From Distichodus sexfasciatus (taxonomy: Eukaryota; Chordata; Actinopteri; Characiformes; Distichodontidae), in contig JAVGVS010000003.1 of assembly GCA_032718565.1 (NCBI GenBank), forward strand, positions 2,558,178 through 2,622,177: DNA of 64,000 nt. Direction: 5' to 3'. Shown piece after piece: positions 35,618-47,700 of the stretch. The translations under genes were made by a program, and so were the position numbers. The first letter of the stretch is position 1. The number at the start of each line of letters is the position of its first letter. The notes below the pieces were generated by a model. That model worked only from the letters and a program-made list of their open reading frames with translations, was not told where the DNA came from and made no database searches.

Positions 35618-35947
35618 TCACCAGTTATCCTGTGCATCAGGAGTGGCCTGTGCAGTGGTGCTCCTCTCCTCTTCCTCCTCCTCTTTATTTTCCAGCTCGG
35701 CAGGAATTCGGTCCCACAGATGATTGTCGATCCACAGGGCCTCCTGCAGGCTTAGGCCTCGCCGGACACAGGACACCTGGCGACACATCGGGCAGCGGAC
35801 ACACAACATGCCGCTCTTCTCCTGTGCTATGGCGTCCAGACACAGCGCACAGAACGTGTGGTTGCAGTAGAGTTTGCGGGGAATCCGCTCACTCCTGGTG
35901 TAGCGCTCGTAACACACGCCGCACTCCCGTTCCTCATACAGCACCAT
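35618..35947 (-). CDS. Small RING-HC finger protein, RNF224-like, putative E3 ubiquitin ligase
   Basis: A 109-residue protein in one uninterrupted exon. The ATG at 35947 has a good start context (GTGCCATGG) and the stop TGA is at 35618-35620. Residues 9-55 form a C3HC4 RING with all eight zinc ligands: C9, C12, C28, H30, C33, C36, C52, C55. Around them YCNHTFCALCLDAI and RCPMCRQ are typical of RING-HC E3 ligases, which bind an E2 and pass ubiquitin to a substrate. Residues 56-80 resemble the RNF224/RNF183-type tail, and an acidic run of six Glu follows near residue 88. No membrane segment is seen, unlike RNF183, RNF186 and RNF152. The wording PRKLYCNHTFC is closest to RNF224 as I remember it, but the protein is shorter and I do not assign an orthologue. 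The gene lies between rab6b and cep63. Substrate and role are unknown. Confidence 0.85.
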   Translation of the reverse strand: MVLYEERECGVCYERYTRSERIPRKLYCNHTFCALCLDAIAQEKSGMLCVRCPMCRQVSCVRRGLSLQEALWIDNHLWDRIPAELENKEEEEEERSTTAQATPDAQDNW

Positions 35948-36150
35948 GGCACAACGCAGGAGCTTCTCACAGGCACAAAGATGAAGATGACAGTAGTTTG
36001 AAGGTTGAGGCGTGAATGAAGTGCACAGGCACTGATGGGATGTGTGTCAAGATGTTATCAGGATCCTTAAGTCAGAAACTGAGAAATGTAGATATTGTCA
36101 GAGGAATGCACCTCCACAGTGGGACTGGATTCTTCTTCCTGATTTTCTGT
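35948..36150 (-). other. 5' UTR part of the RING gene coding exon
   Basis: On the minus strand a strong acceptor (TTTTGTTTTTCTTTAACAG, AG at 36151-36152) opens an exon that runs through about 200 nt of leader into the RING start codon. This suggests an intron in the 5' UTR. Confidence 0.5.
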
Positions 36151-36246
36151 CTGTTAAAGAAAAACAAAATCAGACATGTAAGTCCATCTTTCTTAATAAA
36201 TCTTGAACCTTTTGTATTACTCAGTGTGATATTGTTTGAATTTACA

Positions 36247-36298
36247 TCACCGTCATCATCATCATCATCAACTATATATATATATGCATATATATATA

Positions 36299-36395
<97 letters not shown>
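36247..36395. repeat. Compound (ATC)(AT)(ATT) microsatellite
   Basis: CATCAT repeats, then interrupted (AT)n to 36340, then about 17 ATT units to 36395. It lies in the proposed 5' UTR intron of the RING gene, within 250 bp of its acceptor. Confidence 0.9.
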
Positions 36396-36396
<1 letters not shown>

Positions 36397-37382
36397 CTTT
36401 GTTGTTGCCATGCCAAAGTGCTTTACAATGAGAGTAAGATGATAAGATAAAGCAAATGTAAGATAATAAAAAGAACAGATTAGACAAATTAGAATACAAT
36501 AAAAGATGGTTTATAAGATAGAAGTAACAGCAACAATTATTTTGAATTTTCTAAACTTAAAAAAATATAAAGGCAAAAATATGGTAACACAAAAATATTC
36601 AAAAGTCATAAATACTAAATGCCAGTCTAAAGAAATACATTTACATTTTTTTTATCCCAAATCTTGTATTGTTTGCCTTGTATTAAGTGTCAGTTTCAAT
36701 CATAATTAAAATGCAGGAACAGATGGCACTGCTGTCATCTGCCCTAGAACTACAGAGTGTTTACCATTATAATACTATTTTCCAGCCAGTTGCTAGAGGG
36801 CCACCTGTTAGCCCAGAATTATTTATTTGATTTTGACCTCTTGGAGGAAACCTTTGACCTGTGAGTGACTATTCAAAGTGAAAATAGCAACCAATGAAGG
36901 CTGAGAGAACTCAGCATATTCCTTACTACAATTTAAGCACAACTTAACAATAATGATGGCATGTGTTAAATGGTACTTTTCTTTAAATGTTTTTCTAACA
37001 TTTATTCTTAAGAAATGTATGACATTTTAATAGTAGAATTTTATACAACAAACCCCAATAACCTTTTGTTTTGGGTAAGCATGGGTGCAATAAAATGTGT
37101 ATAAAACATTGGTGAAAAAATAAATGTGTCAGAATGTCAGTATCTTTGTGAAAAGCTACTCTCTGCGTCTTAAACTAAACATATATTGTGTGAAACCCAG
37201 TTACACTGACTTCTAAATTTTGACAGATTTTTTTATAACTTCAAGGTGCATCATCTCACGCTCTCACTATCAACTTGCTCTAAAAATGATGTATAACATG
37301 AAGTTTATCCACAAACTGAAATTCCCATTAAGATGTCCATACATTTGAGAAATCAACAAGAAAGTAGGAAAAGGCTACTTAC

Positions 37383-37475
37383 AGCACCTCTGATGTTTCA
37401 GTTTTGTCTGTTCTTGCTCGTTCAGCCGGGTGAGACTTAATGCGCGTGTGTGTTTGTCAGAGAGCAAACTTGTTC
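37383..37475 (-). other. Probable non-coding first exon of the RING gene
   Basis: A consensus donor GTAAGT on the minus strand (37377-37382) lies about 1.2 kb upstream of the acceptor at 36151. It would close a short leader exon. The upstream end is set only by a TATA-like TTAAAA at 37500-37505, so it is approximate. Confidence 0.35.
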
Positions 37476-37499
37476 TGCTGTCAGAGTGACTGTGGTAGG

Positions 37500-37505
37500 T
37501 TTTAA
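37500..37505 (-). promoter_or_regulatory. TATA-like box of the RING gene
   Basis: TTAAAA on the minus strand sits about 120 bp upstream of the consensus donor that would end exon 1. A start site 25-30 bp downstream would give a leader exon of normal size. Inferred only. Confidence 0.25.
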
Positions 37506-38589
37506 GGAGTGCAGTGGGGGCGGGACGATTATGTCGCTACTATAATCTGGAACAGTGCAGAGATGGCCTGGCTTAAAGGGAAGTCGTGTGATGGTGGGGG
37601 TTTTTTTCCCAGAAGCCACAGGCTTCTTTTGTTGAGCGTGTCAGACAGAGGCAGGTGGAGAGTGTGCTGCATGTGTGTGTGTGTGTGTATGTGTGTGTTG
37701 TAATTGGGGGTTGGGAGCCCTGACTAAGACAACAGACTTTAATGCAACCATAAAAAAATGTCTCTTTATTTACACCACAAAATATAAAATATTTATTTCA
37801 ATTTGCTAGCATTATAAAGAGCAAGGGACATCATTTACCATCATTTTCCACTTCTGAAAGATAAAGTATATTCATTTTTTAACAAATATTTCACGATGTT
37901 CTCAGTTCAGTTTGTACAGACATGAATGTGTGAGATAGAATTTCTCTGGTAGTCTTATTTAACTTAGCAATAACGTTCAAGAGAAGTTATGATTCCGACT
38001 AACTATCAGATTCTATTATTTATTTACTTGGAATCACAGCGTAACTTGCTCTCACAGAACACATTACCTCTAGGCCTTATATTGTATAAAATCATAAAAT
38101 TGTATGATTCATATTAACTGCTCCAAAATTGCCTTTAGTTTGTGCTTTTGTTCTCTGCTGACCCCTAATGACTGTTTAGGTTACTGCAAAATACTTGACG
38201 TACACGTTGACTACATTATTAATGCTAACATTACATGTAATTTAATTAGGGTTTTATTACATTGTCCCAGAGTGGCCAATTTATTTCAAATAGCTGACCT
38301 GTAGAATGACTTTTTATGAATTGCTATTTTTATGCTCATAACTGCGTTCTTTCAGCGCGTCTCAGGACATACCACAGCAGGAGCTGGTTCTGGCTCTGGT
38401 TCAGCACCCAAGACAAGTCACTGAGATCAACAGAACTTCAGAGTTAACTACTAATCAGAGCTGTGTTTTATGGGGTAATAAAGACTGAACCGAACCAGAC
38501 TGAACAAGCCGAGCCGCTTTAGATACCGTATCTGAATTTAAATCTATGTCTTTAACCCGTACATGAAATTGTGTCTGTAAAAAGATTTT
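37506..38589. other. Spacer between the RING gene and the tRNA pair
   Basis: GT repeat at 37672-37700, otherwise AT-rich DNA without recognised genes or repeats. Confidence 0.5.
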
Positions 38590-38594
38590 AAAAA
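38590..38594 (-). terminator. Pol III T-run terminator of tRNA-Pro(UGG)
   Basis: Five T on the minus strand, three nucleotides past the tRNA 3' end. Confidence 0.8.
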
Positions 38595-38597
38595 GTT

Positions 38598-38669
38598 GGG
38601 CTCGTCCGGGATTTGAACCCGGGACCTCTCGCACCCAAAGCGAGAATCATACCCCTAGACCAACGAGCC
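38598..38669 (-). tRNA. tRNA-Pro (anticodon UGG)
   Basis: A 72-nt gene read on the minus strand. The acceptor stem GGCTCGT pairs with ACGAGCC, the T arm reads GGTTCAAATCC, and the anticodon loop TTTGGGT sits in a CTCGC/GCGAG stem, giving anticodon UGG (proline CCA codon). Box A and box B match the Pol III consensus. CCA is not encoded, as usual in eukaryotes. A TTTTT run just downstream (plus coordinates 38590-38594) is the terminator. Confidence 0.96.
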
Positions 38670-38922
38670 ACATGCAAGTGGTGTCTACAGCAAGGCTTAA
38701 ATTTAGCGTACAGTGGGTTTTTTTTACTGGTAATTCTTGGTTGTCTATTCATTTATGCATAATAAACACCATGCTTAGATTGGATAATAACTTAGACAAA
38801 TTAAAACTTTCGATTTCAGCGTCCACATATGGCAATTTTCTTTTTATTTATCATTTGCTAGTGCCTATATGTTCGTTGCCAGCTTGCGCGACAAGCAACG
38901 CCGAAGCTCATCAGCCGAGTGT

Positions 38923-38927
38923 AAAAA
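38923..38927 (-). terminator. Pol III T-run terminator of tRNA-Pro(CGG)
   Basis: Five T on the minus strand three nucleotides past the tRNA 3' end, at the same spacing as in the sister tRNA. Confidence 0.8.
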
Positions 38928-38930
38928 GTT

Positions 38931-39002
38931 GGGCTCGTCCGGGATTTGAACCCGGGACCTCTCGCACCCGAAGCGAGAATCATACCCCTAGACCAACGAG
39001 CC
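38931..39002 (-). tRNA. tRNA-Pro (anticodon CGG)
   Basis: A 72-nt gene on the minus strand, identical to the neighbouring tRNA-Pro except for the first anticodon base. The loop reads TTCGGGT, so the anticodon is CGG (proline CCG codon). Stems, box A and box B are intact. A TTTTT run follows at plus coordinates 38923-38927. The short 3' flank is also shared with the other copy, so the pair arose by duplication or was recently homogenised. Confidence 0.96.
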
Positions 39003-39500
39003 ACGTGTAAAACAGGCCGCATGCACTGTATATAGAGCGACGGAATGACACTGCTGTGGCTATGTGGAATTTAGCCGACACTTTTCCTTAAATCTGTTGA
39101 AATCTATTTCTGTCTAAATCTGCTTGTTAATTAATTCAATGTTAAATGTTTTATCTTTGTCAATGTTATGTTAATTAGCCCAGTGAGTGAAGTTAACGTA
39201 GCATACGCCACAGCAGAAGGAAACGGTAATTCACGCATTTCAGTATTATTAGTTAGCTAGTCCACATTAGAAAAGTAATACATTTTACATGCAATTTATC
39301 TATTTACTAATAACGTCACATATTTCTATTTACTTACTTACTACTTATTTTCATGTTACAAATACTATTTGTAATTATTTAAAGCTAATCTAATTTTATG
39401 CTGTCATCTTAGACACCAGTTATTAACTTTTACAGAAAAAAAATCCTAATTATTGTTACGTTTTTGTCGTTGTTAAGGTAAGTGCGGGTAAATGCTACAC
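39003..39500. other. Spacer between tRNA-Pro(CGG) and the cep63 promoter
   Basis: About 500 AT-rich bases with no gene or named repeat. In mammals ANAPC13 is divergently paired with CEP63; I do not see an ANAPC13 exon on the minus strand here. Confidence 0.5.
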
Positions 39501-39502
39501 AA

Positions 39503-39520
39503 TTACCCACAATGCCTTGC
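39503..39520 (+). promoter_or_regulatory. ZNF143/Staf-type site in the cep63 promoter
   Basis: TTACCCACAATGCCTTGC fits the vertebrate ZNF143 (Staf) binding consensus of the CCCA(C/T)AATGC type. It sits about 170 bp upstream of the likely exon-1 donor. An ETS-like CACTTCCG follows near 39552. No TATA box is seen. This fits a housekeeping-type promoter for cep63. Confidence 0.6.
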
Positions 39521-39599
39521 TCCTCGGTCGTTGGTTACGTCCCAAAACGCACACTTCCGTACTAATAAATATGTCACATAGGCAAATCGCCTGTTGGTG

Positions 39600-39689
39600 C
39601 TGTCCTATGAAGTACGGGTTACGCGGATTGGGACGAGGACTCACTCTCTGCCGAGACCAGTTGCTGCAGAACATTAAACAGCTTTAAGT
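39600..39689 (+). other. cep63: Probable non-coding exon 1 of cep63
   Basis: GC-richer DNA after the ZNF143-like site ends at a strong donor GTAAGT (39690-39695). The next exon carries the start codon about 580 bp on. The 5' end is approximate. Confidence 0.45.
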
Positions 39690-40269
39690 GTAAGTCTGTG
39701 TAACCTTTAAAAATGTTTTACACGTTCGACTAGGTTTCACTTTGTTATTGCTCAACTCCATAAATCTTTACAAAGTTGTGTTTTGGCTAGCCGATTAGCC
39801 TTGCTGTTTATTTCTTTAATTTTCGCTACTTGGCTAATCAAAGTTAAAACAGAAGTTAGAAGTGAGTAACTGTGTCTAGTTAACTCCGCGTTATTTGATA
39901 AAGGTTACCCGTTAGGTTTAGTGTGTCTTTTGTTTAAGTAGTAAATTGTCTAAAGATCTGAATGAAAAAAGCGTGGCTTGTGTGTTTATGTCTATTTGGT
40001 GTAAATGGCAGTCGAGCATCTAAACACATAATAAGCCTAATGTGATGCAGCCTTTCAGAAAAATCTTTACAACTTGATTATAAGTAAATAACAAAAGGAT
40101 ATTACAGTTCTGATTAACTGATTCTGATTATATCTTGTCTTTGTAAGGGAAATGAGTCTACAGTTCACTCTGCACTCTTCACAGTGAATTGAGATGGTCA
40201 TCTTTCTTCTTTTCTGATCCTCCGGTCATGAAGATGACACCAAAAGAGCTTGGAAGTCACTGACCACAA

Positions 40270-40310
40270 ATGGAGGCGTTTTTGGGAACTCTCCAGGAAC
40301 ATGATGTCAG
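40270..40310 (+). CDS. cep63: cep63 coding exon 1 (start)
   Basis: The ATG in context CCACAAATGG begins MEAFLGTLQEHDVS. Human CEP63 begins MEALLEGIQ, so this start is firm. The exon ends in phase 2 at donor GTAACA. Confidence 0.88.
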
Positions 40311-43300
40311 GTAACAGATCCTTAGGAACAAGTATTACAAATATTGGCTGTGTACTACTTTGATTTGATTTTCTACTTTCTGCCCAGTTCTGTCCTGACG
40401 TCCTGCGAGCCGGAACTTCAGGAGCTCATGAGGCAGATCGACATCATGGTCAATAATAAGCGCAGTCAGTGGGAGGCAGAGATGAGGGACATGGAGCTGC
40501 GACTGCGGAACGGGCAAGAAGAGCTGCAGACAGCCAAAGACTTGCTGGACAAGAGGAGCTCTGAGGTAGCGGAAGTTAATGGCACATTTAATGTTGCTGA
40601 CCCTAGGGTCTGAGATGAATTGGTGGAGCCTTACGACATCTTGGTTCATTTACTTATGCTGTCTGGCAAGTTATTTAAAATTCTACATGAGGGTTTGTGA
40701 TAGATTTTTTAAAAAAGCAGACAGCGATTACAGCTGTATTTGTTTCAGCTTTCTATACTATAGGATGGGGCATTACAAGTCAGATTGCAATACAAAATAC
40801 ATGGAATGATTCAGAATACTATTATTTCCCACATAAAACTCTAATCAATAGTTGATTACTTATTGTTTATCATTATTAAAGTTGATGTGGGCAAAAATGT
40901 GTTTTTTTAGAACCAAGTTTTACACAGCATTGAACTTGAAACTAAAATATTCTGTTTCAGTACATAGTTTAAATCATATGGATTGCAGGAAGTAAATTAT
41001 GGATTTCATTAGATTTCTTAAAAATGAAAATCTTGGTTTCTCTAGCATTTCAGTTCAGAAGCTGCAGTCTTTTGTTATCATTTATCGTATAGCGCTGTAA
41101 AGGACTGTTTCCTGCTCTTTTCTGCTATATCGATTCAGCAGTACTGTATCAAAACTTCTATCAAAAAGGTATGTCACAGTATTTTGACTTGTCAGGTTTC
41201 TTCAGAGCAAGACAAGACAAGTCGATTAACATTGATTATTAAGATAGTTGGGAACTAGTTGGGTCTACGTTATTATACACATACGTACAGTGGCTATCCC
41301 CTAATGTGGAGGCTGTAAGCTAACCAAAGCCACAGTGGCAGTAAAGCACCATTAAGCTGGATGCCGACCGCCGTAAAAGAAGAATAAGAAGGAGACGAGA
41401 ACCAGTGCCGTGTCTTGCCTTCACAAAAACTAATTAATTGCATAGGGACGCATAAATGACATTTTTCATGAAGTAAAGACACGCACTGTGTTTGTTACCG
41501 CGCATGACTCTATAAGGGAAGTCATTCACTGAAGCGTTCCAGTTCAGTCAAATCTTCCCTGATTTTTATCTGATATTTTCATTATCTGATATCTTCATCA
41601 CGTTACTGTGATGCGACTCTGATGTGGAACGCCATCTTGTGCAAAAATGTAGTTCAAGAAATGAGTCAAAATGAGTTATGGGCCAAAATGAGTCCAAATT
41701 GGCAAAAAATATCCGAAACTTATATTTCTTCATTTCAAATTAATCATAATTCCCATTTTACAATGTTAGAGAGTGAAAAATAAATATAGAAAAACAAAAG
41801 CAGTTTGATTTATTTGAATCGATTAATAAAGTAATTGTTAGTTGCAGCCCTAGCAAAATATTCCTGTTCTAAACTCAAGTTGAAAGGTCCAAGAGACTTA
41901 GTCTCCACAGTACACAGTTGAGTTGAGTTTCACTGCTCTTATCCATGATGAAATCTGTCAGGTTCACAAACGTGTTCTGTTGTCCACAATGCGGCATCCT
42001 GACTATGTGCCTTCGCCCTGGCAGATGCTCCGTGTAAGAGCAACTGTGTTCTCCTTGCTGGAGCTGGAGAGCGCGGGCCTCGCCATGTTGAGGCTGCTAG
42101 TGGAGAAGGGATTATCGCAGGTGAATCTGCATGATGGCTGATGGTCAGGGGAAGCTCATACCTGCATGGCCAGGGGTCCTGTCAAAGAGTTTATTTTTCG
42201 ATTTCTCTTTCTGCCTGTGAGTCTCTGATAGCAGTGTGATAAAGGCGTTGAGACGTGATTACTCAGTAAAGTGCTTACGCCGAGCTTTTGAGATCCAAGT
42301 TTCCAGAGGCTCTGAATAATTTAACATGCCCTGCTCTTGCTGTGACTGTTCAAATGAGGAAACACACCACTAATGTGCAAATTAACCTGAGAAGAAAGTG
42401 CAGTGTGTGATCATCCTTGTTTGTTGCTGTGCCGGTGTCCTATGTAGACTCATGTTAACCTTGTTCATCATTAACAGCAACAGTATCCTCATGATATGTA
42501 AAATGCAGAATTCAAACATCAACACTCCATCACCGTTATTTTATGAATTGCAGTGGTCGTTTGGTAGTACAAACCTCTCCCTTATAAGGGAACATCTTAT
42601 AATTACAGCATTCATTTTCCCTGATTTGTAATTCCATAGATCAGGGTTCTTGGGAAGCAGCTGGAAGAGATGCAGGTTGGGAAACAGGAAATGGTTATAA
42701 AGTATGAAGGGCAACTGCAACGCATGAAAGAGGAGGTGGGTATTTACAAGATGCCATCATCTTTTCTATATACTTTTTGACATGATTAAACTTCATTCTC
42801 TACACGCAAAGCGTCATTCTGAAGTGTTTGCTTCCCAGACTCAGGCTCATTAAGCATTTAATTTTGCCTTCTAGCTGTCCAAATTGCAGCGCAGCTATGA
42901 AAAGCTACAGCGCAAGCATCTGAAGGAGTCGCGAGACGGAAGCCGAAGTCGGGAGGAGGACAAGAGTGAAGTTTCACGCCTCAGCAGCAAGTTAGAGGTA
43001 CTTTGTTTTTGCAACAGTGACATCATCCTTTCTCTGAGCTTGGTTTCAACAGATCACAAGTTACATCACTATACAATATTGTATCGACTGATTAGACTGA
43101 TTTGATGTTTGATGTTGAAAGCCAGTTATGAGACAATTTTGGACGTGACAGACATGACATCACTGAGAAGTGCAGATTCCCTGTCGAGATATGATCAAAG
43201 CTAACCTTATCTAAATCATGGAATGGTTGTCATGAGGTGGGATTTTTAGGGATCGTACAGCTGGAAGAAAATGCTTGTAAAAACTGTTGATATTTTTTTC

Positions 43301-44730
43301 AAACCTACAATCAAATATTTCAAAGATTGTGAAATTATAAACGAAAGACTATAAATGAAAGACTATGAAATTATAAGATTTATACATGTGGCCTTTGAGA
43401 CAGTGAGCCTCATTAACCAATATGTTACTGAATTGTTTTCTTAAATTTGATCTAAGATTTAAGCTGATGCTTTGCACAGACATTCAATAAAATTTGAAAG
43501 AAAGGCCTCCAGCAGATGTAGATTCTGTTCTTACCTAGGAACAAATACAAATCTTAAATAAGAAAACATTGATGAATGTCAGAATCTTCATAAAAACTGC
43601 ATGTCGGTTTTAAGGACAAATTTCTTCTTAAGAACGAACGGTGAATGAGCCCAATGACTTGGTATTTGGTGCCCTCTAGCGGTGTGTTTAGAGCCTGCTA
43701 TGTGGGTTTTGTAGGAGTTTCGGCGGCGCTCAGCTGATTGGGAACAGCAGCGGCTGCAGTACCAGAGGCAGGTGGCTTCACTGGAGGCCCAGAGGAAGAG
43801 TCTAGCTGAGCAGTTTAATCAAACACAGGTGATTTCTCCGTTTGATTGATATTAGACTTGGATTTTATACCGTCTTCTCTTTGTGCTGTTTTTAATTTTT
43901 ATTATTATTGTATTTATCGAGAGCTTTTCACTCCAGAACAGACACAAACACTCAGACATCCCAGAGCAGTCATTTGTCCACAGTGTAAATTGTGTGAATT
44001 CTCCCAGAAGATGAAAGCCCTTGGTGTCCAACTCACATACAGATACTTTCAAATTCTTAATAGACAATAAAATGATTTTAAATTCCAAGCCTCTAAATGC
44101 TTTAACACAGTGTGTCTTGAAAATTTTTTTACAGGGCCTTCCTTTTGTAGATATGAATATTTTCAGACCCCACTGTTTCTTCTCACCCAGTACCTCATAT
44201 TCCTTTTCATTGGCTTATTTGTGACTTTGTCACTCAAATCTACTTTATAATGATGTGTCACCCAACCATGAGCTGCCACATCGATATCCCAAAACTAGGC
44301 GGATCTGGTAAAAAAAAAAAGGCTGCTTTTTTTCTTTCATAACAATCCAGGCTTCAGTCAGATAAATATCTGTGTTTGTGTCCCCCAGTCGCAGGCACGG
44401 CTGCAGGAGCAGGGGGAGCTGCAGCGTGTTCGGGCTCAGTTACAGCGGGCGCAGGACTCCCTGCATGCGCAGGAGCTGGAGCTGGAACGTCTGCGTCTGC
44501 TGCAGGATGAACTGGGAGAGTGGAGACGGGAACGGCAGGTCAGCGGCAACGCTGCAGCTCACGGCCCAGGACAGGTAGAGGAGGGGCGGACGGAGAGCGG
44601 GGATGAGGAGATGATGTAGAGATAAATAAAGTTAACGTGGGAGATGCACCAATGTTGTGATCCCTAACAGCCCTGATAATGACACTAAGGGGCTTATTAT
44701 TATTATTATCATTATTATTATTATTATTAT

Positions 44731-44763
<33 letters not shown>

Positions 44764-47700
44764 AATAGCATCTTTCATAAATAAAAATGCAGCCAAAGGT
44801 GCTTTACTACATTACCAGTGTAATAGGAAAAAGATGAGAAAACATAGAGCTTGCTTGCTTGCTTGCTTTTTGCACCAAGAGGCTGACTGAAAAATGAATG
44901 TCAGAGTAGGCATGGGCCGGTAAAAGATTCTGATATGATAATCGTAAGCAAGAAACTACGGTTTTGCAGTATTTGGGGTTTTGCAAATATAGCTCTGAAA
45001 TGTGTTGTTTTGAAATGTCTAGGTGACAAAAACAGTTTTCCATTGATTGCAATTTTATTTTATTTTTTAAACAACATGGACTATTTGGAACAGTTTTAAA
45101 ATCATATAGGAACATGACTCAACTCTGCACACCACCTGAGGGATCCCTGCACTTTCCGTCTTAAACAAGTCATAAAAAGACTACTGGAAGTTTTTTTTTT
45201 TCCCTGAAAATTTGAGTGCTTTTGAAACTTTTCCAAGCCGTGGTATATCTTGAAAGTAGAAACCGGCCCATGCTTACAGCAGACTGCACTGCTCTCGGCC
45301 CAGTTGAGGAATGTGTTGTGTTGGCTGGCTTGGGTTCTACTCAGGTTCTGAGCGAGGAAAGGGAGGAGCTGAGAGCCACACTAGACGCTCAGGACCAGTT
45401 TGTGAGGAGCTCAGGACTCCAGCAGCAGCATCTCCAGAGGGAGGTGACACACCTTAGCCAAACGCTGCAGGCCAAAGATCACATCATCAGGTACTACAGC
45501 ATCCACCACAGCTGGGCCCCCTGCTAGCTCTGCTGTAGCGTAATATTTTGACCCAGTTCATCACTGTGGGACCTCTGCTCTGTGTTTGTCATCTTTTTCT
45601 TTCTGCAAACATTGTAACAATAATTGTAACATCAGATTTTCATAAAACCTCGACTTTCCATTATCTCCACTGCAGATGTTTATTTCTAATGAACTAATGC
45701 TAATATCTGGAAGTGTGTAAGAACAATGGATCGACTGATTATTGGCCTGAACGATTATCAGTGCCCATTTAGTAAGGCTGAGTCTCATATGACCTCAAAT
45801 CAATATCACAAGCAATTGAACATTTTACCCTAGTTATGACCAGAAACCACTGTCATTTAATCGGTTTAATCAAGACCCCCTGTAACTGCTTATGTTTTGG
45901 GTCAGTTGGTAGTTTAACGGTTTGAGAGTTGACCCCCTGATCGGAAGGTTGCTGGTTCAAGTCCTAGACCGTTAAAGGTAGAGGCGTTGAAATTAATCGG
46001 ATAATCAATGCATTGCGATGCAGACGGGGACGATTCTGCGTCTATGCAGTGGCAGAACATAATGGATTTTAACTGAGGTTTTCAGCCGGCGGTCGGCTCC
46101 CCCCTAGTGGTCAGCTGCGGCATTGCAATGGTCCCTGACGTGCAATCCAGTTTCACTACTGGAATTACTTTTAAGGAAATTATTCCTTTTTTCGTTTTTC
46201 AAAACATTTCCAGATGATTTGGACATCTTTATGAATTCTGAATTTAATGCAAATATCTTAAAAGTAATAGAAAAAAATACCCCCTCCAACACTATGCTTA
46301 GTCCGGGACAGAAGCAGTCGAAAACCCCTGAATTATATCATGACGTTCATGAAAAAATAAAGTTAAAAAGAACGTCCTGGTAGCAACTGTGTCTGCCCAA
46401 TCTGCATGCACTGTGAAACAATGTGGAAAAATTAGGGCAGAATATTATGTGGGGTTCTCAGAATTGAACATATGCCCATGAAAACCATAACAGTATTGGT
46501 ATCAGTTTGGGAAAAAAAACTTCTTCTAAATGCCCTGGCAGAAATCCTTTATAAACAGGGGTTTGTGGATATTCCTTAAAAGCATAATACCATGCCACCT
46601 TCCTTGCGCAAAGTCTTTGTGTAACCTGCTTACACAAATTCTGGATTAAACAGATTGGACTGAGACCTGCTATGTTGTAAGAAAACATTCACATATTTTA
46701 ACAGCGGTGAAACCTGTTATAGATGTACTTCTTCTTCCTCTTTCGGCTTTTCCCTTCAGGAGACGCCACAGCGAATCATCTGTCTCCATCTAGTCCTATC
46801 CTCTGCGTCCTCTACCCTCACACCAACTAACTTCATGTCCTCTTTCACCACATCCATAAATCTCCTTTTTGGTCTTCCTCTCAGCCTCCTGCCTGGTGGC
46901 TTCAACCTCAGGATCCTTCTACCTATGTACTCATTGTCTCTCCTCTGGACATGTCCAAACCATCTCAGTCTGGCCTCTCTGACTTTATCTCCAAAACATC
47001 TAGCATGAGCTGTCCCTCTGATGAACTCATTCCTGATCCTATCCATCCTCGTCACTCCCAAAGAGAACCTCAACATCTTGAGCTCTACAACCTCCAGTTC
47101 TGCGTCCTGTCTTTTCCTCACTGACACTGTCTCCAAACCATACAACATGGCTGGTCTCACTACTGTCTTGTACACCTTTCTTTCATTCTTGCTGAAACCC
47201 TTTTATCACACATCACACCTGACACTTTTCTCCACCCATTCCAACCTGCTTGCACACGCTTCTTCACCTCTTTTCCACTCTCTCCGTTGCTTTGGACCGT
47301 AGACCCTAGGTACTTGAAGTCCTCTACCTTCTTTACTTCTGCTCCCTGTAACTTCACTGTTTAGTAGTGTCAAAAGTGAATCCCTCGTTTCTTTGTTTTT
47401 TGCTTGGAAAACGAGACTAGGTACAGTGATTTTATCGCAAGCCGTGCAACTCCCCCGTCTGGCTATTTGGAAGCAAACCAGGAAGAAGTAAGGTTTGACC
47501 CAAAACTTTTGTACATTTGCTCATAAGCTCATTTGCTTTTTATCCCCTTTTTTGGCTGTAGGTCTCTGGAGGAGTGCCTGGCCTCTCAGAGCTCTTCCCC
47601 AGGCCTTGCCTCGCTCAGACAGGAGCTGGAGAAAGTCACCACAAGGCTTCATTCGTCTCTCACCTGTCAGACACACCTCAAAGCGGAAGTCACGCAACTT

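Noticed and set aside
35593..36015. A 140-codon plus-strand frame over the RING gene
   Set aside because: It is the antisense shadow of the RING coding exon; only the minus strand shows the C3HC4 pattern.
36072..36450. Poly-Ile/Tyr frames of 114-144 codons
   Set aside because: Translations of the AT and ATT microsatellites.
41923..42141. A 72-codon frame with LLELESAGLAMLRLLVEKGL, between cep63 coding exons 2 and 3
   Set aside because: Exons 2 and 3 already join in phase with the human protein without a gap, and the frame has no match to Cep63. An extra exon is not needed.
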